Below, one piece after another: positions 1-6,642 of a stretch of 23,179 bases of DNA. Positions within the stretch are counted from its first letter, which is position 1. The number at the start of each line of letters is the position of its first letter. The translations under genes and the position numbers were made by a program. The DNA comes from DASQDT01 sp036380435 (GTDB taxonomy: Bacteria > Acidobacteriota > Blastocatellia > Pyrinomonadales > Pyrinomonadaceae). The notes under the pieces are model-generated. The model did not search any database, was not told the origin of the DNA, and worked only from the letters and a program-made list of their open reading frames with translations. The stretch spans positions 1-23,179 of the forward strand of contig DASVES010000489.1 of the NCBI GenBank assembly GCA_036380435.1, written 5' to 3'.

Positions 1-531
1 GACCTCGACCGCGGGAGACTGTTGCGTCTCGCCGCGCGCCTCGACCTGCGGCCTGACCCTCGGCTCGTACTGCTCCTCGGCCACGCGCGCGACGGCCGTC
101 GCGGCGGCCCTTCCGCCGCTCGGCCCGGAGCGGCGCGCGGCGGGCTGCTGGCGCGCACGCTCGATGCGCTTGAGGGCGGCAGCCACCAGCGGGTTCAACT
201 CCGGCGCGTCCGGCAGCGGCGGGACGAGGCCGAGGCGTGAAGCGGCGGAGCCTTCTTCCGAGGGCGCGGCGTCCGCTGCCGAGACGCCCGAAGGCTCCTC
301 GGCCGGAAGGCTCGCGGTCTCGTCCACGTCCGGCGCGGCCTCGCGCGCCTTCCGCTTCTGAATCTCGCGCACGCGCTCGCTCAAATCCTTGCGCCACTGC
401 GGGATGCTGCGTGCGCCGGGAAATTCGATCAGGGTCGAGCCGCCCGCGGCCGCAGCCGGCCTCGCACCGGCGGCTTCAGGCGAAAGTTCCGGCGCGACAT
501 CCGGGGCCATTTCTTCGGTTGCGTGTGTCAT
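1..531 (-). CDS. Partial hypothetical protein, N-terminal 177 residues (possibly N-terminus of an RDD-type membrane protein)
   Basis: An uninterrupted minus-strand frame runs from an ATG at 531 to the left edge, so the C-terminus and stop are outside the window. The visible part begins MTHATEEMAPDVAPEL and is rich in Ala, Pro, Glu and Arg. Residues about 32-62 form a more ordered block containing LIEFPGARSIPQWRKDL followed by SERVREIQKRK, probably a helix. The rest looks disordered, and no signal peptide or membrane segment is visible. Codon pattern supports this strand: the frames opposite it are Arg/Ala-rich shadows. From memory, a similar LIEFP...PQWR...LSERVREIQ segment precedes an RDD membrane domain in some acidobacterial proteins, but that domain would lie beyond the edge, so this is only a guess. 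No strong ribosome binding site precedes the ATG; a second ATG lies at codon 8. Confidence 0.6.
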   Translation of the reverse strand, partial: MTHATEEMAPDVAPELSPEAAGARPAAAAGGSTLIEFPGARSIPQWRKDLSERVREIQKRKAREAAPDVDETASLPAEEPSGVSAADAAPSEEGSAASRLGLVPPLPDAPELNPLVAAALKRIERARQQPAARRSGPSGGRAAATAVARVAEEQYEPRVRPQVEARGETQQSPAVEV

Positions 532-845
532 ATCACCAGAAAAATCCGGGGAAGGGGCACGGGCGTCGGAGCCGGCCTTTCGCGGCGCGCTCACAAGGCC
601 GGTCTCGTCGGCAGACGGCGGCGACGTGCGCGCGGCACACTACACTTCTTCGGAACCAAACCCCTTGAGAACAAACAATTGTCTTCGACAAAGACGATGG
701 GGCGGTGAGCTGTAAACTCAAGCCCTTTGCGGAGTCGCGGCGGATGCTATCAGAGATTACTTTAAGTCGTCAATCAGAAAATATACAAGGCACTGTGGTT
801 GGGCCTTCCGGGGCTACCAGATAATGGACGGCTGGCGGACACGCT
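532..845. other. Intergenic gap between lepB and the left-edge gene
   Basis: This 314-base stretch has no convincing coding frame on either strand. It is noticeably more AT-rich in 640-790 than its surroundings, as expected for a promoter region. A weak minus-strand promoter candidate is listed separately. I see no clear terminator hairpin for lepB. Confidence 0.5.
744..773 (-). promoter_or_regulatory. Weak candidate promoter for the left-edge gene
   Basis: On the minus strand TTGACG (768-773) is followed after 18 bases by TAGCAT (744-749), four of six matches to the -10 consensus. It would leave a 5' leader of about 200 bases before the ATG at 531. This is a pattern match only, and the long leader weakens it. 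Confidence 0.25.
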
Positions 846-1715
846 TTAGCGGATCAGCGTGCCCGTCCGGCCCCAGCGGGTGTTGTTGAAGAGGTTGATG
901 ACGGGGCCGATGAGGAGGGTGTCGTCTTTCGGCTTGCTCTCGTCGTAAGACCAGATAACGAACATGGCGCGGCCGACGACGAGGTCGCGTTTGACAGGCC
1001 CCCAGAAGCGGCTGTCTTTGCTGTTGTCGCGGTTGTCGCCCATCATGAAATACTCGTCCGGCTTGAGCTTGTAAGGCTCGTGGACGCCGTAGCTCATCCC
1101 GACGGATAAGTATGTCTGGCGGTCGTCGTCCGTGACGAGGGAGGAGTAGTAGACCGAGTAGAGGGAATCGTCTGATTTCGGTGGGGCCGTGAGGCTCTTC
1201 AGCTCGGCCTTGTCGTCGCCGCGCCGCGGGTCGTGGTAGGCGATGCTGTGCTCGGGCAGCTCCTTGCCGTCTACAAACACGCGCGAGCCTTGCACCTCGA
1301 TGGTCTCGCCGGGCAGGCCGATGACGCGCTTGATGAAGTAGGTCTTGTATTGAAAAATCTGATCGCGCGGAATCGACTCGGCCGGGTAGCGGAAGACGAC
1401 GACATCGCCGCGACGCACGTCGCGTTGCGGGAGGAAGGGGACGTGCGGCCCCGGCGCGAAGATGAACTTGTTGATGAGGAAGTGGTCGCCGACGTAGATG
1501 GTGTTCTCCATCGACGCCGAGGGGACGGTCGCCGCCTGCGCGACAAACGTCATGAAGAAGAGCGCCATGATGACGGTGACGACCGCCGACTCGAAGTACT
1601 CACGCAGCACGCTGTGGTGCTGGTGCGGCGTCGCCTCCGCCTCGCCAGCGTCGTCCTTCGCCGCCGCCGGAAGCTTTCCGGCCGTTTCATTAATTGCTCT
1701 TGTCGATTTAGACAT
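846..1715 (-). CDS. lepB: Signal peptidase I
   Basis: Type I signal peptidase, the membrane-anchored serine protease (Ser-Lys dyad) that removes signal peptides from exported proteins. In the 289-residue form starting at MSKSTRAINE, a hydrophilic N-terminus is followed by one transmembrane helix (about residues 43-62). Then come the catalytic-serine box VPSASMENT (Ser68), the lysine box YFIKRVIGLPGE (Lys129) and the conserved box MMGDNRDNSKDSRFWGP near the C-terminus. All diagnostic boxes are intact. An in-frame ATG at 1748 would add 11 residues; both starts have weak Shine-Dalgarno sequences, and I prefer 1715 because the extra residues look like random Arg-rich coding. A stretch of about 50 residues between the Lys box and the last box carries an acidic, charged insertion. 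The DUF2203 gene ends 42-75 bases upstream on the same strand, so the two are probably co-transcribed. It is a likely processor of the several secreted proteins nearby, but it acts genome-wide. Confidence 0.95.
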   Translation of the reverse strand: MSKSTRAINETAGKLPAAAKDDAGEAEATPHQHHSVLREYFESAVVTVIMALFFMTFVAQAATVPSASMENTIYVGDHFLINKFIFAPGPHVPFLPQRDVRRGDVVVFRYPAESIPRDQIFQYKTYFIKRVIGLPGETIEVQGSRVFVDGKELPEHSIAYHDPRRGDDKAELKSLTAPPKSDDSLYSVYYSSLVTDDDRQTYLSVGMSYGVHEPYKLKPDEYFMMGDNRDNSKDSRFWGPVKRDLVVGRAMFVIWSYDESKPKDDTLLIGPVINLFNNTRWGRTGTLIR

Positions 1716-1790
1716 TTCCACTCGTAGGCGCCGGGACACGCCCCGCATTCTTTCACCGGGCGCGAGCGCCGCGCCGCGCTCCGCGATGCT

Positions 1791-2168
1791 CTAAAGCGGC
1801 TGCCGGCCCGCGAAGCCGGTGTCGGTTTCGTGCCACCACTCCAAACGTTTGCCCTCGCCGAGCTGCCAGCAGAGGAGCACCACGCGGCCTTCGCGCAGGT
1901 GCGGGAAGTCGATGAGGCCGCGCTCGTAGTCCTTGAGTTGGATGCCGAGGGCGTCAAGCTCGGCCACGCGCTCGGCGAGTGCGTGGAGCGTGGCCACGTA
2001 TTGCGGGCCTTCCGTCATGCCGCCGCCGCCCTCCTTCGCACCCTCGGCCGCGGCCTGCGCCGCCTCGCGCATCGACCCCACCCGCGCATAGGCGCGCCGG
2101 ATTGAACGCACGATGTGCCCCACCTTCGGCAGCAACTCGTTGGCCTCTTCGACGCTGAAAAGCTTCAT
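1791..2168 (-). CDS. DUF2203 family protein
   Basis: A 125-residue soluble protein. It begins MKLFSVEEANELLP and ends with the family's characteristic block: GIQLKDYERGLIDFPHLR, then a WQLGEGK segment, then WWHETDTGFAGRQPL. This is the conserved C-terminal half of DUF2203, a small family of unknown function; the N-terminal half is helical with a Gly-rich linker near residues 46-50. The ATG at 2168 starts the conserved MKLFSVEEA and is therefore well supported, yet it has no Shine-Dalgarno sequence. Only nine bases separate it from a long inverted repeat that fills the gap to the NYN gene. It lies between the NYN-domain gene and lepB on the same strand, suggesting an operon. No catalytic role can be assigned. 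Confidence 0.9.
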   Translation of the reverse strand: MKLFSVEEANELLPKVGHIVRSIRRAYARVGSMREAAQAAAEGAKEGGGGMTEGPQYVATLHALAERVAELDALGIQLKDYERGLIDFPHLREGRVVLLCWQLGEGKRLEWWHETDTGFAGRQPL

Positions 2169-2177
2169 AAGCTTCGC

Positions 2178-2256
2178 GTGATAAGTGATGAGTGATAAGT
2201 GATGAGAAAGAGAAAGACAGGTTTTGTCTTATCACTTATCACTCATCACTTATCAC
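2178..2256. repeat. Long inverted repeat of GTGATAA/GTGATGA heptads (copy 1)
   Basis: The left arm 2178-2199 is a perfect 22-base inverted complement of 2235-2256. Each arm is a tandem of 7-base units alternating GTGATAA and GTGATGA, extending imperfectly inward. It fills almost the entire 92-base gap between the NYN stop (2261-2263) and the DUF2203 start (2168). A second copy with the same unit is at 6512-6621. A transcript would fold into a strong hairpin, but no T-run follows on the minus strand, so it is not a standard terminator. Confidence 0.9.
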
Positions 2257-2260
2257 TGGT

Positions 2261-3139
2261 TCATTGGTCGTCCGTGACGCGGATGAAGTCGCCGCCGCCG
2301 GGCATCTCGAAGGGCGGAGGCTCGGGCGGCGCTGGCTCAGGCGACTCCGACACATGCTCGGGTGGCGCGGCCGCGGGGGTCGTGGCCGTCTCGCGGGGCG
2401 GCTCGCGGTGCGCGTGATTGTTGTTTTGCTGCTGTTGGAAGTTGCGCCGGTCGCGCCCTTCGGGGTGACGCGCGGCGGCGGCGCCATGGGAGTTGTTGCT
2501 GTGGCTCTCGGCGCCGGCCTCGCGGACAGGGTTATGGTCGTGTGGGACGTAGGCCGGCTGGTGGTTCGTCTCCTGCGCGTGATTGTTGTCGTAGTAGCGC
2601 GAGCCGTGCGGGGCGTCCTTACGCACCTTGTCGGCGATCTCGCCGAGGTCGATGAAGTAGTCGGCCACGTCGATGAGCTTCGGCGCGGTGTTCGAGCGGA
2701 AGCCGGCCACCTCGACGCGGCAGCCCTTATAGGCGACGGCGTTGACGGCATAGACGAAATCTTCGTCGCCCGAGACGAGCACGGCCGTGTCGTAGCGGCC
2801 GGCGAGCGAGAGCATGTCAACGGCGATCTCCACGTCGAGGTTGGCCTTGCGCGTGCCGTCGTAGAAGGTCTTCAGCTCTTTGTGGATGACCCGAAAGCCG
2901 TTGCGGCGCATCCAGAGCAGGAAGCCCTGCTGGCGCTCGGCGCCCACGTCCACGCCCGTGTAGAAGAAGGCGCGCAGCAAACGCCCGTCGCCCAGAAGGA
3001 CGCGCAGGAGTTTGTTGTAGTCGATGTCGATGTTGTGGAAACGAGCTGCGTGAAAAAGGTTGTTACCGTCGATGAAAACCGCCACTCTGCCTCTGTAGCC
3101 TAACTGCCAGGAAACGTTGTTCGTAGGATCAAAATGCAT
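2261..3139 (-). CDS. NYN-domain (LabA/DUF88-like, PIN-like) putative ribonuclease with a disordered C-terminal tail
   Basis: A 292-residue protein. Residues about 18-170 form an NYN domain of the PIN-like nuclease superfamily: VAVFIDGNNLFHAARFHNID (first acidic residue Asp24), then NLDVEIAVDML (Asp102, Asp108), then LVSGDEDF (Asp125, Asp127). These acidic residues would bind the metal in an RNA-cleaving site. Residues from about 180 to the end are low-complexity, rich in Asn, His, Gln and Pro, with a proline-rich segment before the final PGGGDFIRVTDDQ; they are probably disordered. I chose the ATG at 3139 because GGAGAA precedes it; a TTG at 3184 in the same frame would add 15 residues. It heads the minus-strand run towards DUF2203 and lepB, with the inverted repeat 4 bases past its stop. 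RNA cleavage is inferred from the family; the natural substrate is unknown. Confidence 0.88.
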   Translation of the reverse strand: MHFDPTNNVSWQLGYRGRVAVFIDGNNLFHAARFHNIDIDYNKLLRVLLGDGRLLRAFFYTGVDVGAERQQGFLLWMRRNGFRVIHKELKTFYDGTRKANLDVEIAVDMLSLAGRYDTAVLVSGDEDFVYAVNAVAYKGCRVEVAGFRSNTAPKLIDVADYFIDLGEIADKVRKDAPHGSRYYDNNHAQETNHQPAYVPHDHNPVREAGAESHSNNSHGAAAARHPEGRDRRNFQQQQNNNHAHREPPRETATTPAAAPPEHVSESPEPAPPEPPPFEMPGGGDFIRVTDDQ

Positions 3140-3301
3140 ACTTGTATTGCTTCTCCGTTTAAGATTTGGAAGCTGCGTTTTCAAATATCGAGGAAGACCG
3201 AAACCGGCCGCCCGACCCGCCGGGCGGGGTGAACGTCCTCATTCTGTTTACATTAGCCGCACGCAGAAGGCAAGTCGAGTCGCGCCGACGCGGCCGTCGA
3301 T

Positions 3302-4204
3302 TCATTCACCTTCGGTCGCCTGCACGACGGCGACCTGCTCGCCGGTGATGGCGTCAACGTAGACGAGCAGCGGCGCGCCGCCGCCGACGGCGACCTCCCA
3401 GGCGACGCGCAATTCCAGCGTCCCGGCGTCAGTCTTCGAGCGGACGGGCAGGACGACCAGCTCGCGGACGGAGGTTTGGCCCTGCGCGCCGACTTCGCGC
3501 GTCTGCGTGTCGCCGGCCGCGTCGGCGTAGGTGAGCGTGCGGCCGGCGATGGAGGCGACGGCCCGTTCGGCGGTGATCTTGCTCGACGCAAACGAGGCGG
3601 CGAGCACGCGCCGCAGTCCCTCGGCGCCGGGGATGGCCGTGCTGGAGAGGCCGACGACGCGGCGGTCTTCGGCGAAGGTGACTTCGACGCGGCCGTATCC
3701 CCCGCGCATGGGATACAGGAAGGGGTTCTGCTGGTAGGTCGCGCGCTTGAGCGGGCCGCCCGCGTCGTCGTAGGCGATGAGCGACAGTTCCGCGGGCACG
3801 ACGCCGAGCAGCGGGGCCGCGCCCGCGATGAAACGGCGCAGCGCCTCGCGCGTCTCCTCGTCGGTCGGGGCTTTGCCCTCTTCGCCGCCGATGCGCGGCA
3901 GGAGCAGCGGCGGCCCCGACGCCTGTGGCAAGGCTCGGAGAGTCGCGGTTATCGGCTGCCACTCGGGCTGTGGGGGCGTGGCGACGCCGCGCTCGCCGGC
4001 GAGGCGCGCCCATGCGTCGCCCGCGGCCTTCGCGCGCTCCTCGCTGGCGGCGAGCGTGATCGGGTAAGACGATTCGGAGCGCGGCTGCGACGGGTCTGCT
4101 CCCCGCGAGGCGGCGGCGCACCCGCAAACGGTGGCGGCCAGCAGGGCGCAGACAAAGGCGCGGGCCAGCGCCCGTGGTTCACGTCGGAGTGTTCGTCGGC
4201 TCAT
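3302..4204 (-). CDS. Putative lipoprotein with a PepSY-like C-terminus
   Basis: A 300-residue exported protein of unknown function. Residues 1-28 are a signal sequence (Arg-rich start, hydrophobic core) ending in a lipobox-like VCGC with Cys29 as the likely lipidated residue, so it should be anchored on the outer side of a membrane. The C-terminal strand-rich segment LRVAWEVAVGGGAPLLVYVD followed by AITGEQVAVVQATEGE resembles the end of PepSY/FTP-type domains, which in metallopeptidase propeptides read similarly (VDAxTGE). The middle (about 120-210) looks like two related alpha/beta units, for example RVEVTFAEDRRVVGLSSTA. No peptidase motif HExxH is present, so this is a free-standing propeptide-like protein at best. 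It has its own promoter at 4257-4284; the 162-base gap to the downstream NYN start argues for a separate transcript. Confidence 0.82.
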   Translation of the reverse strand: MSRRTLRREPRALARAFVCALLAATVCGCAAASRGADPSQPRSESSYPITLAASEERAKAAGDAWARLAGERGVATPPQPEWQPITATLRALPQASGPPLLLPRIGGEEGKAPTDEETREALRRFIAGAAPLLGVVPAELSLIAYDDAGGPLKRATYQQNPFLYPMRGGYGRVEVTFAEDRRVVGLSSTAIPGAEGLRRVLAASFASSKITAERAVASIAGRTLTYADAAGDTQTREVGAQGQTSVRELVVLPVRSKTDAGTLELRVAWEVAVGGGAPLLVYVDAITGEQVAVVQATEGE

Positions 4205-4256
4205 GTGCGTCGCGCGAGGAAGAGAAAAGAATGATGCGTGCGTGGGGGCGATAGGG

Positions 4257-4284
4257 ATTATACTTCATGCGCGCGACAAGGCAA
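4257..4284 (-). promoter_or_regulatory. Sigma-70-type promoter for the lipoprotein gene
   Basis: On the minus strand TTGCCT (4279-4284, four of six matches) is followed after 16 bases by a perfect TATAAT (4257-4262). It points into the lipoprotein gene starting at 4204 and leaves a leader of about 45 bases. Confidence 0.6.
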
Positions 4285-4350
4285 TCCCGACATCGCTTGC
4301 CGCGCAAGACGCCGGCCCGCGACTTAAGAGCGCGTCGAACACCTGTAAGT

Positions 4351-4532
4351 GTAGGGCAAGTCCGCGGCCCGCAGCCGCGAGGAATAATTAACATGGATGG
4401 ACAGGATTAACAGGATGTGAAGATTTGAAATCTCAAATCTGAAATTTAATCATCTGTTCTTCATCCTGCTCATCCTGCCCATCCATGTTAATTGCTCTGT
4501 AGCTAAGGGCCGCGGTCTTGCCCCGCCCCTAC
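4351..4532. repeat. Composite nested palindromic element, copy 1
   Basis: Three inverted repeats are nested. The outer arms start GTAGGGCAAGTCCGCGGCCC (4351-4370) and match the complement of 4506-4532 with a 5-base length difference and one mismatch. The middle arms, from TAATTAACATGGATGGACAG at 4385, pair with about 4460-4493 and contain 9-base units around CAGGAT. The core AGATTTG...CAAATCT (about 4421-4440) is built of 7-base units such as GAAATCT and CAAATCT. A second copy with the same three modules in the same order is at 10487-10677. It carries no coding frame or transposase. Confidence 0.92.
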
Positions 4533-4536
4533 AGTC

Positions 4537-5631
4537 GTGACGGACGCTAAGAGATTTTCTAACGGCTCTAATCACAAAGTGAAACGATTGGCAGTCGAAG
4601 ACGAGCCTCATTTGATTAACGACTCCGGGGCGACGCCGGGCGCGGGGCGAAGGTTCTCGCCCGAGGAGTTGGTCGCGTGTGAGGGATGCCGACGGGCCAA
4701 CCCGCCCACCCGCATGAGCTGTCTCTACTGCGGTGCGAAACTTCCGCTGACGGAGACGAGCGCCGCGCTACGCCGTCCCGTGCTTCGGCCGCTGGAGGAG
4801 TGGGAGCAGGGCCACAACGTCGTCCTGCTTCCCGGTGGGCCGCCGGCGTCGCCGCAAACAATCGACGCGGCCGCCGAGCTTTTGCACTTCGCCGCCCCGC
4901 GTCTCATCGAGGCCGTCGATTCGCGCGAGGCTCTGCCCATCGCCCGCGCCGCCTCAGCCGAGGAGGCGAAGTTGATCGAGGAGAGACTCGACGCGCTGGG
5001 CTTCAATGTCTTAGTCGTTGCGGACGATGAGCTGGCTGAAGAAGCTGGGCCGACCCGCCGCGTGCGTAAGCTTGAATTCACCGAGGACGTGTTGAGGGCG
5101 TGGACGAGCGGGGGCGAGCAGGCGTCGGCGCCGTGGGGGGACGTGGTGCTCATCGCCGCCGGTCGCATCAAAACGAAGCGGGTGGAGGTCGAGGAGCGCA
5201 GCGGCCGTGTGAGGCCCGGCGTGGAGGTCGTGGACGCACGCGAAATCTTCGCCGACGAGGCCGCGCTCGAAATCCACACCGCGCGCGACGCCGCCGGCTG
5301 GCGCATCATGTCGGGCAGCTTCGATTACACGTGCCTCGGGGCGCGGATGGGCGTGCTCGCGTTGAGAAACTTCGAGACGCTCATCGGAGAGTTGCGCGCG
5401 CGCGCCACGGGCGCGGCCTTCGACGGCGGCTACAACCGCCTGCGCCACCTGCTGAGCGCGGCGTGGCCGCTGGCGGAGCGCGAGGAGTCGGGCGGCCTGC
5501 GGCGCGAGCGTCCGGGCAAGTTCAACGCCGAGGCCGTGACGGTCGTCAGCAACGACGCGCAGTTTACGCGCTACGTGCGCCTGCGCCGCCTCCTCGAACT
5601 CCGCCGGCGCACCACGGACGTGAGCGCATGA
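4537..5631 (+). CDS. Zinc-ribbon protein of unknown function, translationally coupled to the rRNA methyltransferase
   Basis: A 364-residue soluble protein that I do not recognise as a named family. Near residues 49-66 it carries a CxxC...CxxC zinc ribbon (CEGCRRANPPTRMSCLYC). The rest is an alpha/beta protein with segments such as NVLVVADDEL and WGDVVLIAAGRIKTKRVEV, ending in Arg-rich helices. A typical reading is a regulator with two alpha/beta domains (about 80-170 and 185-290). The GTG start at 4537 lies four bases past a palindromic element and has no Shine-Dalgarno sequence, so the true start may be internal, but it must precede the zinc ribbon. The stop overlaps the ATG of the next gene (ATGA at 5628-5631), so the two proteins are made together. 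That suggests, without proving, a role linked to rRNA or ribosome maturation. Confidence 0.8.
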   Translation: MTDAKRFSNGSNHKVKRLAVEDEPHLINDSGATPGAGRRFSPEELVACEGCRRANPPTRMSCLYCGAKLPLTETSAALRRPVLRPLEEWEQGHNVVLLPGGPPASPQTIDAAAELLHFAAPRLIEAVDSREALPIARAASAEEAKLIEERLDALGFNVLVVADDELAEEAGPTRRVRKLEFTEDVLRAWTSGGEQASAPWGDVVLIAAGRIKTKRVEVEERSGRVRPGVEVVDAREIFADEAALEIHTARDAAGWRIMSGSFDYTCLGARMGVLALRNFETLIGELRARATGAAFDGGYNRLRHLLSAAWPLAEREESGGLRRERPGKFNAEAVTVVSNDAQFTRYVRLRRLLELRRRTTDVSA

Positions 5632-6530
5632 GGCGAGGCCGAAAGCAACACACGGGCGACGAAGCGCGGCGCGAGAACACAGACGCATCGCGCGGGAGCG
5701 CGGGAACGCCGGGTAGCAGCGCCGCCGCGTCGCGTGATGAAGAGGCGCGTGTCTACGGACTCGTGCCGGTGCTCGAAGTGCTGCGCGCCGGCTCGCGCCC
5801 GGTTGATCGCATCACGGTCGCGGAGGGAGCACAGGATTCGAGGCTGCGAGAGTTGTTTGAGCTGGCGCGCGGACGGGGTGTCCTCGTCAGGCGTGTGCCG
5901 CGGGCGGAGTTGCAGCGCATGGCAGGGGGCGGCATCAACCATCAGGGTGTGGTCGCCACGGTCGCCGCGGCGCGCTACGTCTCGGCGGACGAACTCGTCG
6001 AACGAATCGCCGCGCGCGTCGGAACCACAGAGCCGCCGCTCGCGCTCGTGCTCGACGGTGTGGAAGACCCGCGCAACCTCGGCGCTATCATCCGCACGGC
6101 GGAGTGCGCGGGCGTGCACGGCGTCTTCGTGCCGGAGCGTCGCGCGGCGGGGCTGACGGAGACGGTGGCGAAGGCAGCCGCCGGCGCGCTCGAATACGTC
6201 CCCGTGGCGCGCGCCGGAAACCTCGCGCGGCTTCAGGAAGAGTTGAAAGAGCGCGGCGTGTGGACGGTGGGGACGGCCGTCCGCGCCGGCGTCGATTACA
6301 CGGAGTGGGATTGGACGAACCCGTGCGCCGTCTTTCTCGGCGGCGAGGGCGAGGGGCTGCGGCGATTGCTGCGCGAGCGTTGCGACGTGCTGGTGAGCAT
6401 CCCACTTCGCGGGCGCATCGAGTCGTTGAACGTCTCGGTCGCCGCCGGCGTGATTCTCTACGAGGCGGTCAGGCAGCGAACCGCGCGGGGCGCGGCTGCG
6501 TATACGTCAAGAGTGATAAGTGATGAGTGA
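5628..6530 (+). CDS. rlmB: TrmH/SpoU-family RNA 2'-O-methyltransferase, RlmB-like
   Basis: A 300-residue SPOUT methyltransferase that should transfer a methyl group from S-adenosylmethionine to a ribose 2'-OH; in the RlmB group the target is a guanosine in 23S rRNA. After a disordered N-terminal extension of about 40 residues comes the substrate-binding domain (VYGLVPVLEVLRAG). The catalytic domain follows with all three family motifs: EDPRNLGAIIRTAE (motif 1), AVFLGGEGEGL (motif 2) and IPLRGRIESLNVSVAAGVIL (motif 3, knot). The start is the ATG overlapping the previous stop. The last five codons (VISDE) and the TGA lie inside the inverted repeat at 6512-6621, so the natural C-terminus has probably been replaced by repeat sequence. 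The exact target nucleotide cannot be told from sequence; other TrmH-family members modify tRNA. Confidence 0.93.
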   Translation: MRRGRKQHTGDEARRENTDASRGSAGTPGSSAAASRDEEARVYGLVPVLEVLRAGSRPVDRITVAEGAQDSRLRELFELARGRGVLVRRVPRAELQRMAGGGINHQGVVATVAAARYVSADELVERIAARVGTTEPPLALVLDGVEDPRNLGAIIRTAECAGVHGVFVPERRAAGLTETVAKAAAGALEYVPVARAGNLARLQEELKERGVWTVGTAVRAGVDYTEWDWTNPCAVFLGGEGEGLRRLLRERCDVLVSIPLRGRIESLNVSVAAGVILYEAVRQRTARGAAAYTSRVISDE

Positions 6531-6621
6531 TGAGTGATAAGAGGCTGTTAGCTAACCGCCAACAGCTAAAAGCTAACAGCTTCAATTCTTTCTTATCACT
6601 CATCACTCATCACTTATCACT
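6512..6621. repeat. Long inverted repeat of AGTGATA/AGTGATG heptads (copy 2) with a nested second palindrome
   Basis: The arms 6512-6542 and 6591-6621 are perfect 31-base inverted complements, composed of four 7-base units (AGTGATA, AGTGATG, AGTGATG, AGTGATA). Inside the loop a different palindrome, GCTGTTAGCT (6544-6553), pairs with AGCTAACAGC (6571-6580); this too contains 7-base units (ACAGCTA, AAAGCTA). The rlmB stop codon (6528-6530) is within the left arm. The next gene's ribosome binding site begins a few bases after the right arm. Confidence 0.95.
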
Positions 6622-6642
6622 AATTGTGGAGGGAGCCGAAAG

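Larger units (their letters stand above)
4205..4536. other. Divergent intergenic region with a promoter and a composite palindrome
   Basis: This 332-base gap separates the minus-strand lipoprotein gene from the plus-strand zinc-ribbon gene. It holds a good minus-strand promoter (4257-4284) and the composite nested palindrome at 4351-4532, which ends four bases before the next gene's annotated GTG. I find no coding frame in it. Confidence 0.7.

Noticed and set aside
22..715. Several short plus-strand open frames at the left end
   Set aside because: They lie opposite the partial minus-strand gene 1-531, overlap one another and show no consistent protein-like composition.
2178..2256. Reading the palindromes as standard intrinsic terminators
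   Set aside because: Most lack a T-run after the stem and several lie between genes read in the same direction; only the 18222-18306 element has T-rich tips.
2192..3103. A 303-residue plus-strand frame opposite the NYN gene
   Set aside because: It begins inside a palindromic repeat and is antisense to a gene with clear NYN motifs; the translated sequence is low-complexity Val/Arg/Gly/Ala.
3205..3230. A GC-rich stem CCGCCCG...CGGGCGG between the NYN and lipoprotein genes as a terminator
   Set aside because: The stem is only seven bases and no T-run follows on the minus strand.
5100..5627. Upstream extension of the rlmB frame to 5100
   Set aside because: It overlaps the zinc-ribbon gene in another frame and is Arg-rich shadow sequence; the ATG at 5628 overlapping the previous stop is the natural start.
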